Origin: Gymnodinialimonas ulvae | GTDB taxonomy: Bacteria; Pseudomonadota; Alphaproteobacteria; Rhodobacterales; Rhodobacteraceae | Assembly: GCF_037543845.1 (NCBI RefSeq) | Contig: NZ_JBBIFX010000002.1 | Coordinates: 124,001 to 188,000, forward strand | Direction: 5' to 3' | DNA: 64,000 nucleotides | Shown here: piece after piece, positions 1 to 10,667 of the stretch | Numbering within the stretch: the first letter of the stretch is position 1 | How the letters are laid out: the number at the start of each line of letters is the position of its first letter | The notes under the pieces: model-generated | The model's input: the letters and a program-made list of their open reading frames with translations, nothing else | Database searches by the model: none | What the model was told of the DNA's origin: nothing | Position numbers and translations under genes: made by a program

Positions 1-413
1 AAGGCCTCATCGCCAAGCGAAATCGACACGACCGGCATCTCGAAATTCGCCTCGTCACGATCCTGATGCATCCCCATCTTCGCGTCCGCGTCGTAGAAAT
101 TGATCAGGCAGCTTTCCGGATCACGGGCCACGCCCGACACATTGCGCCAGACATCCATCGCAATGGCGGGGATCGGTGGCCATTCCAACCCCTCGGGATG
201 CCTCCGCTCGTAGCGATACCCGGCCCGGTCCGAAATCCACCCATACCGCCCGGCCGAGGTCATCCGAACGCTCATTTTCCGACCCCGCGCCGTCTCCGGC
301 CGGAACAGCGGCGCGGCCTGCGCAACGCGGCGCACCTGCTCCACCAGCGCCTCTTGTTGCGACGGCTCCAGCAAGCCTTGATGCACCGTGATCCCGCCAA
401 CATCGACACTCAT
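1..413 (-). CDS. alkB: AlkB-family 2-oxoglutarate/Fe(II)-dependent dioxygenase, 3' end outside window
   Basis: Only the first 137 codons are present; the gene runs off the left edge. The translation starts MSVDVGGITVHQGLLEPSQQ and includes NFYDADAKMGMHQDRDEANF at about residues 104-123. This contains the HxD iron-binding pair (His115, Asp117), followed by PVVSISLGDEA, as in AlkB proteins. AlkB enzymes oxidatively remove methyl groups from 1-methyladenine and 3-methylcytosine in DNA or RNA. The other iron histidine and the 2-oxoglutarate-binding arginine would be beyond the edge. The gene diverges from dnaK across about 170 bases. The family call is firm, the exact substrate is not. Confidence 0.85.
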   Translation of the reverse strand, partial: MSVDVGGITVHQGLLEPSQQEALVEQVRRVAQAAPLFRPETARGRKMSVRMTSAGRYGWISDRAGYRYERRHPEGLEWPPIPAIAMDVWRNVSGVARDPESCLINFYDADAKMGMHQDRDEANFEMPVVSISLGDEA

Positions 414-437
414 TGTAAAATCCCCTGCACCGCGACG

Positions 438-466
438 CTTGCAGCCCCAAAACCCGCTACTTATAT
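438..466 (+). promoter_or_regulatory. RpoH (sigma-32) type promoter for dnaK
   Basis: CTTGCAG at 438-444 and ACTTATAT at 459-466 are separated by 14 bases. This fits the alphaproteobacterial heat-shock pattern CTTG, about 17 bases, then CYTATNT. The predicted start of transcription leaves a leader of about 110 bases before the dnaK ATG. A promoter with the same N14 geometry precedes hslV, another heat-shock gene. No CIRCE inverted repeat was seen here. Confidence 0.5.
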
Positions 467-583
467 ACCCTCCAAACTCGCACGGGCACCTATGCGCCCA
501 CTTCAGTCATTGGCAATGGCGGCACGGGGGCCGCAGGGTCGGACCCGCTCCCGCCAGTTCGCTTTAAGAAAGGGACATGACAC

Positions 584-2512
<1,929 letters not shown>

Positions 2513-2532
2513 TCGCTGTTTGACCCCATGCG

Positions 2533-2558
2533 GCCGGCTGGGGATGTCCCCGGCCGGC
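2533..2558 (+). other. dnaK-dnaJ intergenic hairpin
   Basis: GCCGGCTGGGGA (2533-2544) and TCCCCGGCCGGC (2547-2558) form a 12-bp stem with a single G-U pair and almost no loop. No run of T follows, so it is more likely an mRNA processing or stability element, or a partial attenuator lowering dnaJ relative to dnaK, than a full terminator. The role is inferred. Confidence 0.5.
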
Positions 2559-2583
2559 TCATGTGTTTTCAAAAGGGAAAACC

Positions 2584-3738
2584 ATGGCAAAACGCGATTA
2601 TTACGAAGTGCTGGGCGTCGCCAAAGGTGCCGATGCGGATGCGATCAAAAAGGCCTATCGCAAGAAGGCAAAGGAACTGCATCCCGACCGCAACGCCGAC
2701 AATCCCAACGCCGAGGCGCAGTTCAAGGAAGCGAACGAGGCCTACGACGTCCTCAAGGATGCCGACAAGAAAGCCGCGTATGACCGCTTTGGTCATGCCG
2801 CCTTCGACGGTGGCATGGGCGGTGGCCCGCGTCCAAATGCCGGCGGGCAGGGCGATTTCGCCAGCGCCTTTTCGGACGTGTTCGAAGATCTGTTCGGCGA
2901 TTTCATGGGCGGTCAACGCGGTCGCCCCGGCGGCGGGCGCAGCCGTGCCAGCCGTGGCTCGGACTTGCGCTATAACCTGAAAATCTCTCTCGAAGATGCA
3001 TTTTCGGGCCTGACCAAGCAGATCACCGTTCCCGCCTCCACCGCCTGCGAGGCCTGTGATGGCACCGGGTCCGAGGCGGGCGCCGAACCCACCACCTGTC
3101 CGACCTGTTCCGGCATGGGCAAGGTCCGCGCGCAGCAGGGCTTTTTCACCGTCGAACGCACCTGCCCGACCTGTTCGGGTATGGGGCAGATCGTCAAGAA
3201 CCCGTGCCGCACCTGTGGCGGCGCGGGACGCACCGAGAAAGAACGCGCGCTCAGCGTGAACATCCCCGCCGGTGTCGAAACCGGGACCCGCATCCGTCTG
3301 TCCGGCGAAGGCGAGGCCGGTCTGCGCGGTGGTCCGCAGGGCGACCTCTACATCTTTGTCGAAGTCGCAGATCACACCCTGTTCCAACGCGAAGGCATGG
3401 ACCTTTTCTGTCGTGTGCCCGTCTCGATGGTGTCCGCAGCACTTGGCGGCGAGATCGAAGTGCCCACGATCGACGGGGGCCGGTCCCGCGTGCGCGTCCC
3501 CGAAGGATCGCAATCGGGTCGCCAAATGCGTCTGCGCGGCAAGGGCATGCCCGCCCTGCGCGGTCCGGGTCAGGGCGACATGTATATCGAGATGCAGGTC
3601 GAAACGCCGGTGAACCTGACCACCGAGCAAAAGGAGCTGCTGAACCAGCTTGATGACAGTCTGAAGAAATCCAACAACCCGAACGCGTCGGGCTTCTTCG
3701 ACAAGGTCAAAACCTTCTGGGATTCAATCAAGGATTAA
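2584..3738 (+). CDS. dnaJ: Co-chaperone DnaJ (Hsp40)
   Basis: Type I Hsp40 that stimulates DnaK ATPase and delivers substrates. The J domain begins MAKRDYYEVLGVAKG with the HPD motif at residues 33-35. A glycine-rich stretch around residues 75-120 follows, then four zinc-binding CxxCxGxG repeats (CEACDGTG, CPTCSGMG twice, CRTCGGAG) at about residues 150-220. The C-terminal substrate-binding domains end in VKTFWDSIKD. The start at 2584 is preferred over an in-frame upstream ATG at 2563. It has the ribosome site AAAAGGGAAAACC directly before it and gives the usual N-terminus and length (384 residues). Confidence 0.97.
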   Translation: MAKRDYYEVLGVAKGADADAIKKAYRKKAKELHPDRNADNPNAEAQFKEANEAYDVLKDADKKAAYDRFGHAAFDGGMGGGPRPNAGGQGDFASAFSDVFEDLFGDFMGGQRGRPGGGRSRASRGSDLRYNLKISLEDAFSGLTKQITVPASTACEACDGTGSEAGAEPTTCPTCSGMGKVRAQQGFFTVERTCPTCSGMGQIVKNPCRTCGGAGRTEKERALSVNIPAGVETGTRIRLSGEGEAGLRGGPQGDLYIFVEVADHTLFQREGMDLFCRVPVSMVSAALGGEIEVPTIDGGRSRVRVPEGSQSGRQMRLRGKGMPALRGPGQGDMYIEMQVETPVNLTTEQKELLNQLDDSLKKSNNPNASGFFDKVKTFWDSIKD

Positions 3739-3788
3739 CCGAAGCACGATCTTCGCGGGGTAGGTGAAATCCCGCTCACTCACGCGAA

Positions 3789-3821
3789 GAAGGCCCCCGC
3801 CGTCACCGGTCGGGGGCCTTC
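3789..3821 (+). terminator. Rho-independent-like terminator after dnaJ
   Basis: GAAGGCCCCCG (3789-3799) pairs perfectly with CGGGGGCCTTC (3811-3821) around an 11-base loop. The downstream T tract is poor (CTCGTATCC). It lies between the dnaJ stop and the convergent end of maeB and may serve both. Confidence 0.7.
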
Positions 3822-3902
3822 TCGTATCCGCGGCACGCCTGCGCGATGAGTTACGAAAAAACTACAAATAAACTACAGAAAAATGCATGCCGGTTTCGGG
3901 CC

Positions 3903-6167
3903 TCAGACCCGCCCAATCTCGCACGCTGCCATCACCGCCATATTCAGAATGTCATTCGCGGTCGAAACCGTCGACGCAATCTGAACCGGCCGATCCAACC
4001 CTGTCAGAATCGGCCCGATCACAGTGGCACCGGCCATTTCCTGCATTAATTTCACCGAGATCGACGCCGAATGCCGTGCCGGTACAACAAGGATATTCGC
4101 GGGCCCGGACAAGCGGTTGAACGGGTATTGCTCCCGCGTCGCCGGGTTCAGCGCAACATCGACCGTCATCTCGCCATCGTATTCAAAATCCACACCTTTT
4201 TCGTCCAGAACCCGAGGCGCATGGTGCATTTTTTCGGCCCGTTCCGACACCGGATACCCGAAGGTCGAGAAGCTGACGAACGCCACCCGTGGCTCCATCC
4301 CCAGGCCCTTCGCAACCGCCGCGCCCCGCTCCGCAATCAACGCGAGGTCCTGATCGCTCGGCCATTCATGCACCAAGGTATCCCCGATCAACACGATACG
4401 CCCCTTATGCAAAAGCGCCGTCACTCCAACCGCGCCATCCTCGGCCCGGACATCAAAGACTTTTCCAATCATTTCAAGCGCCTGCGCTGATTTCCGCGTC
4501 GCGCCCGTTACCAATCCATCGCCATGCCCATGGGCCAGCATCAAGCTGGAAAAGACGTGCCGATCCCGCGACGCGAGGCGGTGAATATCGCTCGGATCAT
4601 GCCCCTTGCGCTGCAGCCGCTCATAGAGAAAATTCTTGTAGGTCTCCAAGTGACGCGTGTTGGCCGCATTGACGATTTCCAGTTCACGCACCGCATCGCC
4701 AAGACCTGCCCCTTCGAGCTTTTCCTTCACATCCGCGTCGCGCCCAACAACCAACGCCTTGCCCAGACCCTGCCGCTGATACGCCACCGCAGCACGCAAC
4801 ACGCGAACATCATCGCCCTCGGCAAAGATCATCCGCGCCTGCGCATTTTTGGCCCGCGCATAAACGCCCTGAAGGATCGAAGATGTAGGGTCCATGCGCG
4901 CCTGCAGATCTTGCGCATAGCCATCCAGATCAATGATCGGCCGCCGCGCAGCACCCGTGTCCATCCCCGCCTGCGCCACAGCGGGCGGAATGGTATAGAT
5001 CAGCCGTGGATCGAACGGCGTCGGAATAATGTAATCCCGCCCGAAGCTTAGCTTGCGGCCATAGGCCATCGCGACCTCATCGGGAACGTCCTCTCGCGCG
5101 AGTTCCGCAAGAGCGCGCGCGCAGGCAATCTTCATCTCGTCATTGATGGCACGCGCGTGGACGTCCAGAGCACCGCGGAAAAGATACGGGAAGCCGAGCA
5201 CGTTATTGACCTGGTTCGGATAGTCCGAGCGCCCAGTTGCAACGATGGCATCCGCGCGTACCGCCTGCGCCTCTTCCGGCGTGATTTCAGGATCAGGGTT
5301 CGCCATCGCGAAGATCACCGGATTGTCGGCCATGCTCTTTACCATATCCGGCGTAACGGCACCCTTGACCGAGACACCCAGGAATACGTCCGCCCCCTCC
5401 ATCGCGTCCTCGAGCGTGCGCAGCTTCGTAGAAATCGCATGGCCCGATTTCCACTGGTTCATACCCTCGGTACGGCCTTGATAAATCACGCCTTTCGTAT
5501 CGCAAACGATGCAATTCTCATGCCGCGCGCCCATGGCTTTCAAAAGCTCGATACATGCGATCCCGGCAGCTCCGGCGCCGTTCAGTACGATTCGACACTC
5601 CTCGATCTTTTTCCCGCTGAGGTGCAGCGCGTTAATTAACCCCGCCGCACAAATGACCGCCGTGCCGTGCTGATCGTCGTGGAACACCGGGATGTCCATG
5701 ATCTCTTTGAGTTGCTGTTCGATCATGAAACATTCGGGCGCCTTGATATCCTCAAGGTTAATTCCCCCAAATGTCGGCCCCATCAGTTTCACGGCGTTTA
5801 CGAATTCATCGACGTCCTCGGTATCAAGCTCGATATCGATGGAGTTCACATCGGCGAACCGTTTGAACAGCACCGACTTTCCCTCCATCACTGGCTTCGA
5901 CGCCAGCGCACCAAGGTTTCCGAGGCCCAGAACCGCCGTCCCGTTGGAAATCACCGCAACCATGTTCCCCTTGGTCGTGTAATCATACGCCGTCTCGGGC
6001 TTTTCCGCGATCACTTCGCAAGGCACGGCCACACCGGGCGAGTAGGCTAGCGAAAGGTCGCGTTGCGTGGCCATCGGTGTGGACGCGTTGATGTCAATCT
6101 TTCCCGGAGTGGGCTCAAGGTGATAGGCCAGCGCCTCTTCACGCGTGATCTTCTGCTTGTCGGCCAT
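3903..6167 (-). CDS. maeB: NADP-dependent malic enzyme with C-terminal phosphotransacetylase-like domain
   Basis: Oxidatively decarboxylates malate to pyruvate, making NADPH. At 754 residues it is the large MaeB type. An N-terminal malic enzyme domain (about 1-430) carries YSPGVAVPCEVIAE and GNLGALASKPVMEGK, and a dinucleotide-binding loop LNGAGAAGIACIELL lies near residue 190. A phosphate acetyl/butyryl transferase-like domain (about 430-754) starts near ILQGVYARAKNAQARMIFAE. In this class that domain is usually regulatory, responding to acetyl-CoA, rather than catalytic. The start at 6167 is preferred over an upstream in-frame start at 6332 because it has an AAGAAGGG ribosome site and avoids running into mutS. 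Divergent from mutS. Confidence 0.95.
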   Translation of the reverse strand: MADKQKITREEALAYHLEPTPGKIDINASTPMATQRDLSLAYSPGVAVPCEVIAEKPETAYDYTTKGNMVAVISNGTAVLGLGNLGALASKPVMEGKSVLFKRFADVNSIDIELDTEDVDEFVNAVKLMGPTFGGINLEDIKAPECFMIEQQLKEIMDIPVFHDDQHGTAVICAAGLINALHLSGKKIEECRIVLNGAGAAGIACIELLKAMGARHENCIVCDTKGVIYQGRTEGMNQWKSGHAISTKLRTLEDAMEGADVFLGVSVKGAVTPDMVKSMADNPVIFAMANPDPEITPEEAQAVRADAIVATGRSDYPNQVNNVLGFPYLFRGALDVHARAINDEMKIACARALAELAREDVPDEVAMAYGRKLSFGRDYIIPTPFDPRLIYTIPPAVAQAGMDTGAARRPIIDLDGYAQDLQARMDPTSSILQGVYARAKNAQARMIFAEGDDVRVLRAAVAYQRQGLGKALVVGRDADVKEKLEGAGLGDAVRELEIVNAANTRHLETYKNFLYERLQRKGHDPSDIHRLASRDRHVFSSLMLAHGHGDGLVTGATRKSAQALEMIGKVFDVRAEDGAVGVTALLHKGRIVLIGDTLVHEWPSDQDLALIAERGAAVAKGLGMEPRVAFVSFSTFGYPVSERAEKMHHAPRVLDEKGVDFEYDGEMTVDVALNPATREQYPFNRLSGPANILVVPARHSASISVKLMQEMAGATVIGPILTGLDRPVQIASTVSTANDILNMAVMAACEIGRV

Positions 6168-6285
6168 GTGATTGCCCTTCTTTGCGGTGCCGGACCGGCA
6201 TAGCGCGGCCCTTGCCGAATTCGCAACCGATTGCGCTTCAATCCGGGCGCGGCGTTTCGTAGTTTCTGACCGGGGGGTGCGGATC

Positions 6286-8925
6286 ATGAACGCGCAAGTC
6301 ACGCCGATGATGGCGCAGTATCTTGAGATCAAGGCGCAGCATCCGGATGCGATCCTGTTCTACCGGATGGGTGACTTCTACGAGATGTTCTTCGATGATG
6401 CCGTCGCCGCAGCCGAGGCGCTGGACATTGCGTTAACCAAGCGCGGCAAACACGACGGCGATGATATACCGATGTGTGGCGTGCCCGCCCATAGTGCCGA
6501 ATCCTACCTTTTGACCCTGATCCGCAAGGGATTCCGCGTCGCCATAGGCGAGCAATTGGAAAGCCCCGACGAGGCCAAGAAGCGCGGTTCGAAATCGGTT
6601 GTAAAACGCGATGTCGTTCGGCTCGTGACGCCGGGTACGCTCACCGAAGATACCCTTCTTGAGGCGCGTCGGCACAACTATCTTGCCGCCTATGCCGAAG
6701 TCCGTGGCGATGGAGCGCTCGCTTGGTGCGATATTTCCACTGGCGATTTTCGTGTGATGACCTGCCCGTCGGTACGTCTTGGCCCGGAACTGGCGCGGCT
6801 TTCGCCGAAGGAAGTTCTGGTTTCCAATGGAATGGAGGTCATGCGCCAAGATGCGATGATTGAACTCGGCGCAGCCGTGACGCCCTTGTCCCCCGGTTCA
6901 TTCGACTCGTCGTCCGCCGAAAAACGGCTAACCAGTTTGTTCAATGTGTCGACGCTCGAAGGGTTCGGATTCTTCACTCGGCCCGAGCTTTGCGCCATGG
7001 GCGCGCTGATCGACTATCTGGACCTTACGCAGAAAGGGGCATTGCCGCTTCTTCGGGCTCCGCGCAAACAAGTGGCGGATCGGTTGTTGCAGCTTGATAC
7101 CGCGACACGACGCAATCTGGAACTGACGCATGCATTGTCTGGAGGCCGTGCGAATTCCTTACTCTCCGTCATTGACCGTACATTGACCGCTGGTGGTGCC
7201 CGCCTTTTGGAGCGGCGGCTTACAGGCCCATCTACAGACCTCGACACGATCCGCAGACGGCATGACGCTGTTGCGTTTTTTGTCTCTGATACGCTGATTA
7301 GAGATCATGTTGAAGCAGAGCTGCGCCGCATCCCAGACCTTGATCGCGCACTCTCGCGCCTCGCGCTTGACCGCGGAGGTCCAAGGGATCTCGCAGCCAT
7401 TCGCAATGGCCTGATAGGGGCCGCGCGCTTGCACGAACGGCTCGAAACCATTGACCTCCCCACGCTTCTGGCCGATGCCAGCGACGGCCTTGCGGGACAT
7501 GCTGGTCTTATTGATCTTCTCGACGCCGCCTTGGTTGCTGAGCCGCCCGTTCAACTGCGCGAAGGTGGCATGATCGCACGCGGATATCACGATGAGCTCG
7601 ACGAAGCGCGAACCCTGCGTGACGAAGGGCGCGGCGTCATCGCCTCCATGCAGGCCGAATATTCCGAGGCAACTGGGGTCCAGAGCCTCAAGATCAAACA
7701 CAACAACGTTCTGGGCTACTTCATCGAAACAACGGCAACACACGCCGAAAAGATGCTGAACCCGCCGCTTTCAGACCGCTTTATTCACCGGCAAACCACA
7801 GCAAATGCCGTACGCTTCACGACCGTCGAGTTGTCGGAACTGGAAACCAAAATCCTGAATGCCGGGAACCGCGCGCTTGAGATTGAGCGCACGCTGTTCG
7901 CGTCCTTGCGCGACGCAATATTGGATCAACAGGATCGGGTCGGCGATACATCACGTGGTCTGGCGGAACTTGATCTGGCCGGTGGTCTGGCCCGCCGGGC
8001 ACGCGAAGGGGATTGGGTTCAGCCCGAGATGACCGAGGACCGCGCATTCGAAATTGAAGGCGGACGCCACCCGGTGGTTGAGGCTGCGCTTGCCCGAGAC
8101 GGGCAGCCCTTTGTTGCCAATGATTGCGAACTGACCGCAGAGGATGGCGCGGCGATCAGCCTTCTCACCGGTCCGAACATGGCAGGTAAATCGACCTATC
8201 TGCGCCAGAATGCTTTGATCGCGATTCTGGCTCAGATCGGCAGTTTCGTGCCTGCAAATCGGGCGAAAATCGGTCTGATCAGCCAGGTGTTCAGTCGTGT
8301 CGGGGCCTCCGATGATTTGGCACGGGGTCGATCGACTTTCATGGTTGAAATGGTGGAAACAGCCACGATCCTGAACCAGGCAAACGACCGGGCGCTTGTC
8401 ATCCTCGACGAGATCGGTCGAGGAACGGCGACTTATGACGGTCTGTCCATCGCCTGGGCCACTTTGGAATATCTGCACAACACAAATTCCTGTCGCGCGC
8501 TGTTCGCCACGCATTACCACGAGATGACATCACTTTCTGCCAAGCTGGACGGGTTGAGAAATGCGACCATGGCCGTGATGGAATGGGAGGGCGACGTTGT
8601 CTTTTTGCATGAGGTCCGCGACGGCGCTGCGGATCGCTCTTACGGGGTGCAGGTCGCGAAGCTTGCGGGTCTACCCGACGCGGTCATAGACCGTGCGCAG
8701 GTGGTGTTGGACGCATTGGAAGAAGGGGACCGGGAAGGCGGGAAGCGCAAGGCGGTGATTGATGATCTGCCGCTCTTCAGGGCGACCCCTGCGCCACCAC
8801 CACGGATCAGCAAACCATCCGAGGTAGAGGAAAAACTGCGCGCCGTACATCCCGATGAGATGACGGCGCGCGAGGCGTTGACCTTGCTTTATGAGCTCAA
8901 GGCGAAACTTAGCCCGCCGGAGTAG
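6286..8925 (+). CDS. mutS: DNA mismatch repair protein MutS
   Basis: Recognises base mismatches and small loops and recruits MutL. The protein is 879 residues. The mismatch-reading Phe-x-Glu is within FYRMGDFYEMFFDDAV near residues 25-40. The C-terminal ABC-type ATPase has Walker A GPNMAGKST and Walker B/signature DEIGRGTATYDG, followed by the switch histidine in ATHYHEM. The ATG at 6286, after a GGGGGG run, gives the normal N-terminus MNAQVTPMMAQY; an upstream in-frame ATG at 6172 would add an unrelated leader and run into the divergent maeB start region. The 3' end overlaps the convergent grpE gene by 17 bases. Confidence 0.97.
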   Translation: MNAQVTPMMAQYLEIKAQHPDAILFYRMGDFYEMFFDDAVAAAEALDIALTKRGKHDGDDIPMCGVPAHSAESYLLTLIRKGFRVAIGEQLESPDEAKKRGSKSVVKRDVVRLVTPGTLTEDTLLEARRHNYLAAYAEVRGDGALAWCDISTGDFRVMTCPSVRLGPELARLSPKEVLVSNGMEVMRQDAMIELGAAVTPLSPGSFDSSSAEKRLTSLFNVSTLEGFGFFTRPELCAMGALIDYLDLTQKGALPLLRAPRKQVADRLLQLDTATRRNLELTHALSGGRANSLLSVIDRTLTAGGARLLERRLTGPSTDLDTIRRRHDAVAFFVSDTLIRDHVEAELRRIPDLDRALSRLALDRGGPRDLAAIRNGLIGAARLHERLETIDLPTLLADASDGLAGHAGLIDLLDAALVAEPPVQLREGGMIARGYHDELDEARTLRDEGRGVIASMQAEYSEATGVQSLKIKHNNVLGYFIETTATHAEKMLNPPLSDRFIHRQTTANAVRFTTVELSELETKILNAGNRALEIERTLFASLRDAILDQQDRVGDTSRGLAELDLAGGLARRAREGDWVQPEMTEDRAFEIEGGRHPVVEAALARDGQPFVANDCELTAEDGAAISLLTGPNMAGKSTYLRQNALIAILAQIGSFVPANRAKIGLISQVFSRVGASDDLARGRSTFMVEMVETATILNQANDRALVILDEIGRGTATYDGLSIAWATLEYLHNTNSCRALFATHYHEMTSLSAKLDGLRNATMAVMEWEGDVVFLHEVRDGAADRSYGVQVAKLAGLPDAVIDRAQVVLDALEEGDREGGKRKAVIDDLPLFRATPAPPPRISKPSEVEEKLRAVHPDEMTAREALTLLYELKAKLSPPE

Positions 8926-9496
8926 ACGACACCCCGACCTGCGCGGGACGCAGCAACCGATCGTAAAGCATGAACCCCGTTGCGGCGACCTGAATAATAT
9001 CGCCAGCCTTGGTGTTCGGTACCGGCGCTTCAAACATGGCCTGATGCAGTTGTGGATCAAAGGCATCGCCAACTTCCGGCTGGATCGGCGTAATGCCGTG
9101 CTTGCCGAAGACGTTCAGCAACTCTTTCAGCGTCAACTCCACACCCTCGATAAGCGCACCCGCGGTCTCTTTCGAGGCGTCGTCGGAGGCTTCAAGTGCA
9201 CGGTGCAGGTTATCGTAGACCGGCAATAGATCCCGCGCGAGCTTTGAGCCGCCATATTGCTCGGCCTCACGCCGATCCCGATCTGCGCGTTTGCGCATGT
9301 TTTCGGCATCCGCCAAGGCGCGCAACATACGGTCGCGATGTTCATCTCGCTCGGCTTCCAGCGCTTTGATCACCGCCTCGGCCCCGGGATCGGCGATATC
9401 GTCGTCCCCGATGTCGATATCCGGCGCGTCGCCCAGACCGTCTTCGGCCAGCGTCACTTTCGGTTCGGAATACTCGTCTTCTTTCGGCTCGCCCAT
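8909..9496 (-). CDS. grpE: Nucleotide exchange factor GrpE
   Basis: Releases ADP from DnaK to complete its chaperone cycle. The 195-residue protein has an acidic disordered N-terminus (about 1-45). A long coiled coil follows (about 45-100, including EAERDEHRDRMLRALADAEN). The beta-wing domain contains GVELTLKELLNVFGKHGI, and the signature HQAMFEAPVPNTKAGDI is near residue 160. It lies 9 bases downstream of hrcA in the same direction, a common alphaproteobacterial heat-shock pair. Confidence 0.96.
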   Translation of the reverse strand: MGEPKEDEYSEPKVTLAEDGLGDAPDIDIGDDDIADPGAEAVIKALEAERDEHRDRMLRALADAENMRKRADRDRREAEQYGGSKLARDLLPVYDNLHRALEASDDASKETAGALIEGVELTLKELLNVFGKHGITPIQPEVGDAFDPQLHQAMFEAPVPNTKAGDIIQVAATGFMLYDRLLRPAQVGVSSTPAG

Positions 9497-9505
9497 GTCA
9501 CCCTC

Positions 9506-10570
9506 TCACGTGCGGTCGGATATCAATTTCCCGACCAGCTGCGCCGTATAATCCACGATCGGGACGATACGGCCGTAATTCAGGCGCGTGGGTCCGATGA
9601 CACCCACGGCACCAACTATCTTTCGATCAGCGTTCATATAGGGAGACACCACCAGAGAGGAACCCGAAAGTGAGAACAACTTGTTCTCTGAGCCGATGAA
9701 AATGCGCACGCCGTCGCCTTCTTCGGTTAATTCGAGAAATTCAGCGATATCACGTTTGCGTTCGAGGTCATCAAACAGCGTCCGGATTCGGTCCAGGTCC
9801 TCGGCCTCGGGCGTGTCAGAAAGAAGATTCGCTCGCCCCCGAACGATCAGACGGGCCGATTGCTGATCATTTTCGTCCCAAACGGCCAAACCGGAATCGA
9901 TAAGCCCGGAGGCGAGATCATCAATCTCACGCCGTCGCGTTTCCATATCCGCTTCCAGCTGCGCCCGGATTGAGGTGACCGTTGTCCCACTGATCCGGGC
10001 GTTGAGGAAATTGGCCGCCTCGCGCATCGCGCTGGGTGTCGTTCCAAGGGGCGGCGTGAACAGCCGGTTTTCAACATGCCCATCCGAGAACACCAGAACC
10101 ACCAGCGCCTGATCAGGCGACAGCGGTACAAATTCGATGTGCTGAATCGGTGCTTCGTGTTTCGGGGTCAGCACAAGACTGGCACCATGGGTGGCCGCCG
10201 ATAGCGCGGAACCGACCCTATCCAGCAGTGCAGGCACGTCAGATGCGTTGTTTCCAAGCGTCTCATGCAGGGCCGTCTTGTCGTCATTCGACAGATCGCC
10301 GGTTTCCAGAAAGCCGTCCACAAACATCCGCAGACCGGTCTGCGTCGGCACGCGCCCCGCGGAGGTATGCGGGCTGTCGAGGAGCCCGAGAAATTCAAGA
10401 TCCTGCATGACATTGCGGATCGTCGCCGCAGACACCTTTTCAGACATCGTACGCGTCAGGGTCCGCGAACCCACCGGTACACCACTGTCCAGGTAGCCTT
10501 CGACGATCCGCCGAAATACTTCGCGGGATCGGTCATTCAACTCTTCGAGGATTTTGCCTTGCTCGGTCAT
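9506..10570 (-). CDS. hrcA: Heat-inducible transcription repressor HrcA
   Basis: DNA-binding repressor that represses groE-type genes through CIRCE inverted repeats and needs GroEL for activity. The 354-residue protein starts with the winged-helix domain (VFRRIVEGYLDSGVPVGSRT, then SAATIRNVMQDLEFLGLL and the conserved HTSAGRVPT). A GAF-like core and dimerisation region follow. No CIRCE element was found beside dnaK or grpE in this window, so its targets are probably elsewhere (groESL). It is divergent from rph with 97 bases between them. Confidence 0.95.
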   Translation of the reverse strand: MTEQGKILEELNDRSREVFRRIVEGYLDSGVPVGSRTLTRTMSEKVSAATIRNVMQDLEFLGLLDSPHTSAGRVPTQTGLRMFVDGFLETGDLSNDDKTALHETLGNNASDVPALLDRVGSALSAATHGASLVLTPKHEAPIQHIEFVPLSPDQALVVLVFSDGHVENRLFTPPLGTTPSAMREAANFLNARISGTTVTSIRAQLEADMETRRREIDDLASGLIDSGLAVWDENDQQSARLIVRGRANLLSDTPEAEDLDRIRTLFDDLERKRDIAEFLELTEEGDGVRIFIGSENKLFSLSGSSLVVSPYMNADRKIVGAVGVIGPTRLNYGRIVPIVDYTAQLVGKLISDRT

Positions 10571-10649
10571 TGTTTCAATCGTTGAACTCGTCCATTCAGG
10601 GTTGCGAGCCGTCAGCCTGCCGGATTATCCCCGCACAGCAACGCCAAAG

Positions 10650-10667
10650 AAATATCAGGAGATATTT
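10650..10667 (+). promoter_or_regulatory. Hairpin enclosing the rph ribosome binding site
   Basis: AAATATC (10650-10656) and GATATTT (10661-10667) form a perfect 7-bp, AT-rich stem whose 4-base loop is AGGA, the Shine-Dalgarno core. The stem ends directly at the ATG. Such a weak stem over the start site could lower rph translation and melt with temperature. That role is inference. Confidence 0.4.

Noticed and set aside
414..583. CIRCE operator for HrcA before dnaK
   Set aside because: No TTAGCACTC-N9-GAGTGCTAA-like repeat is visible; the promoter looks RpoH-type.
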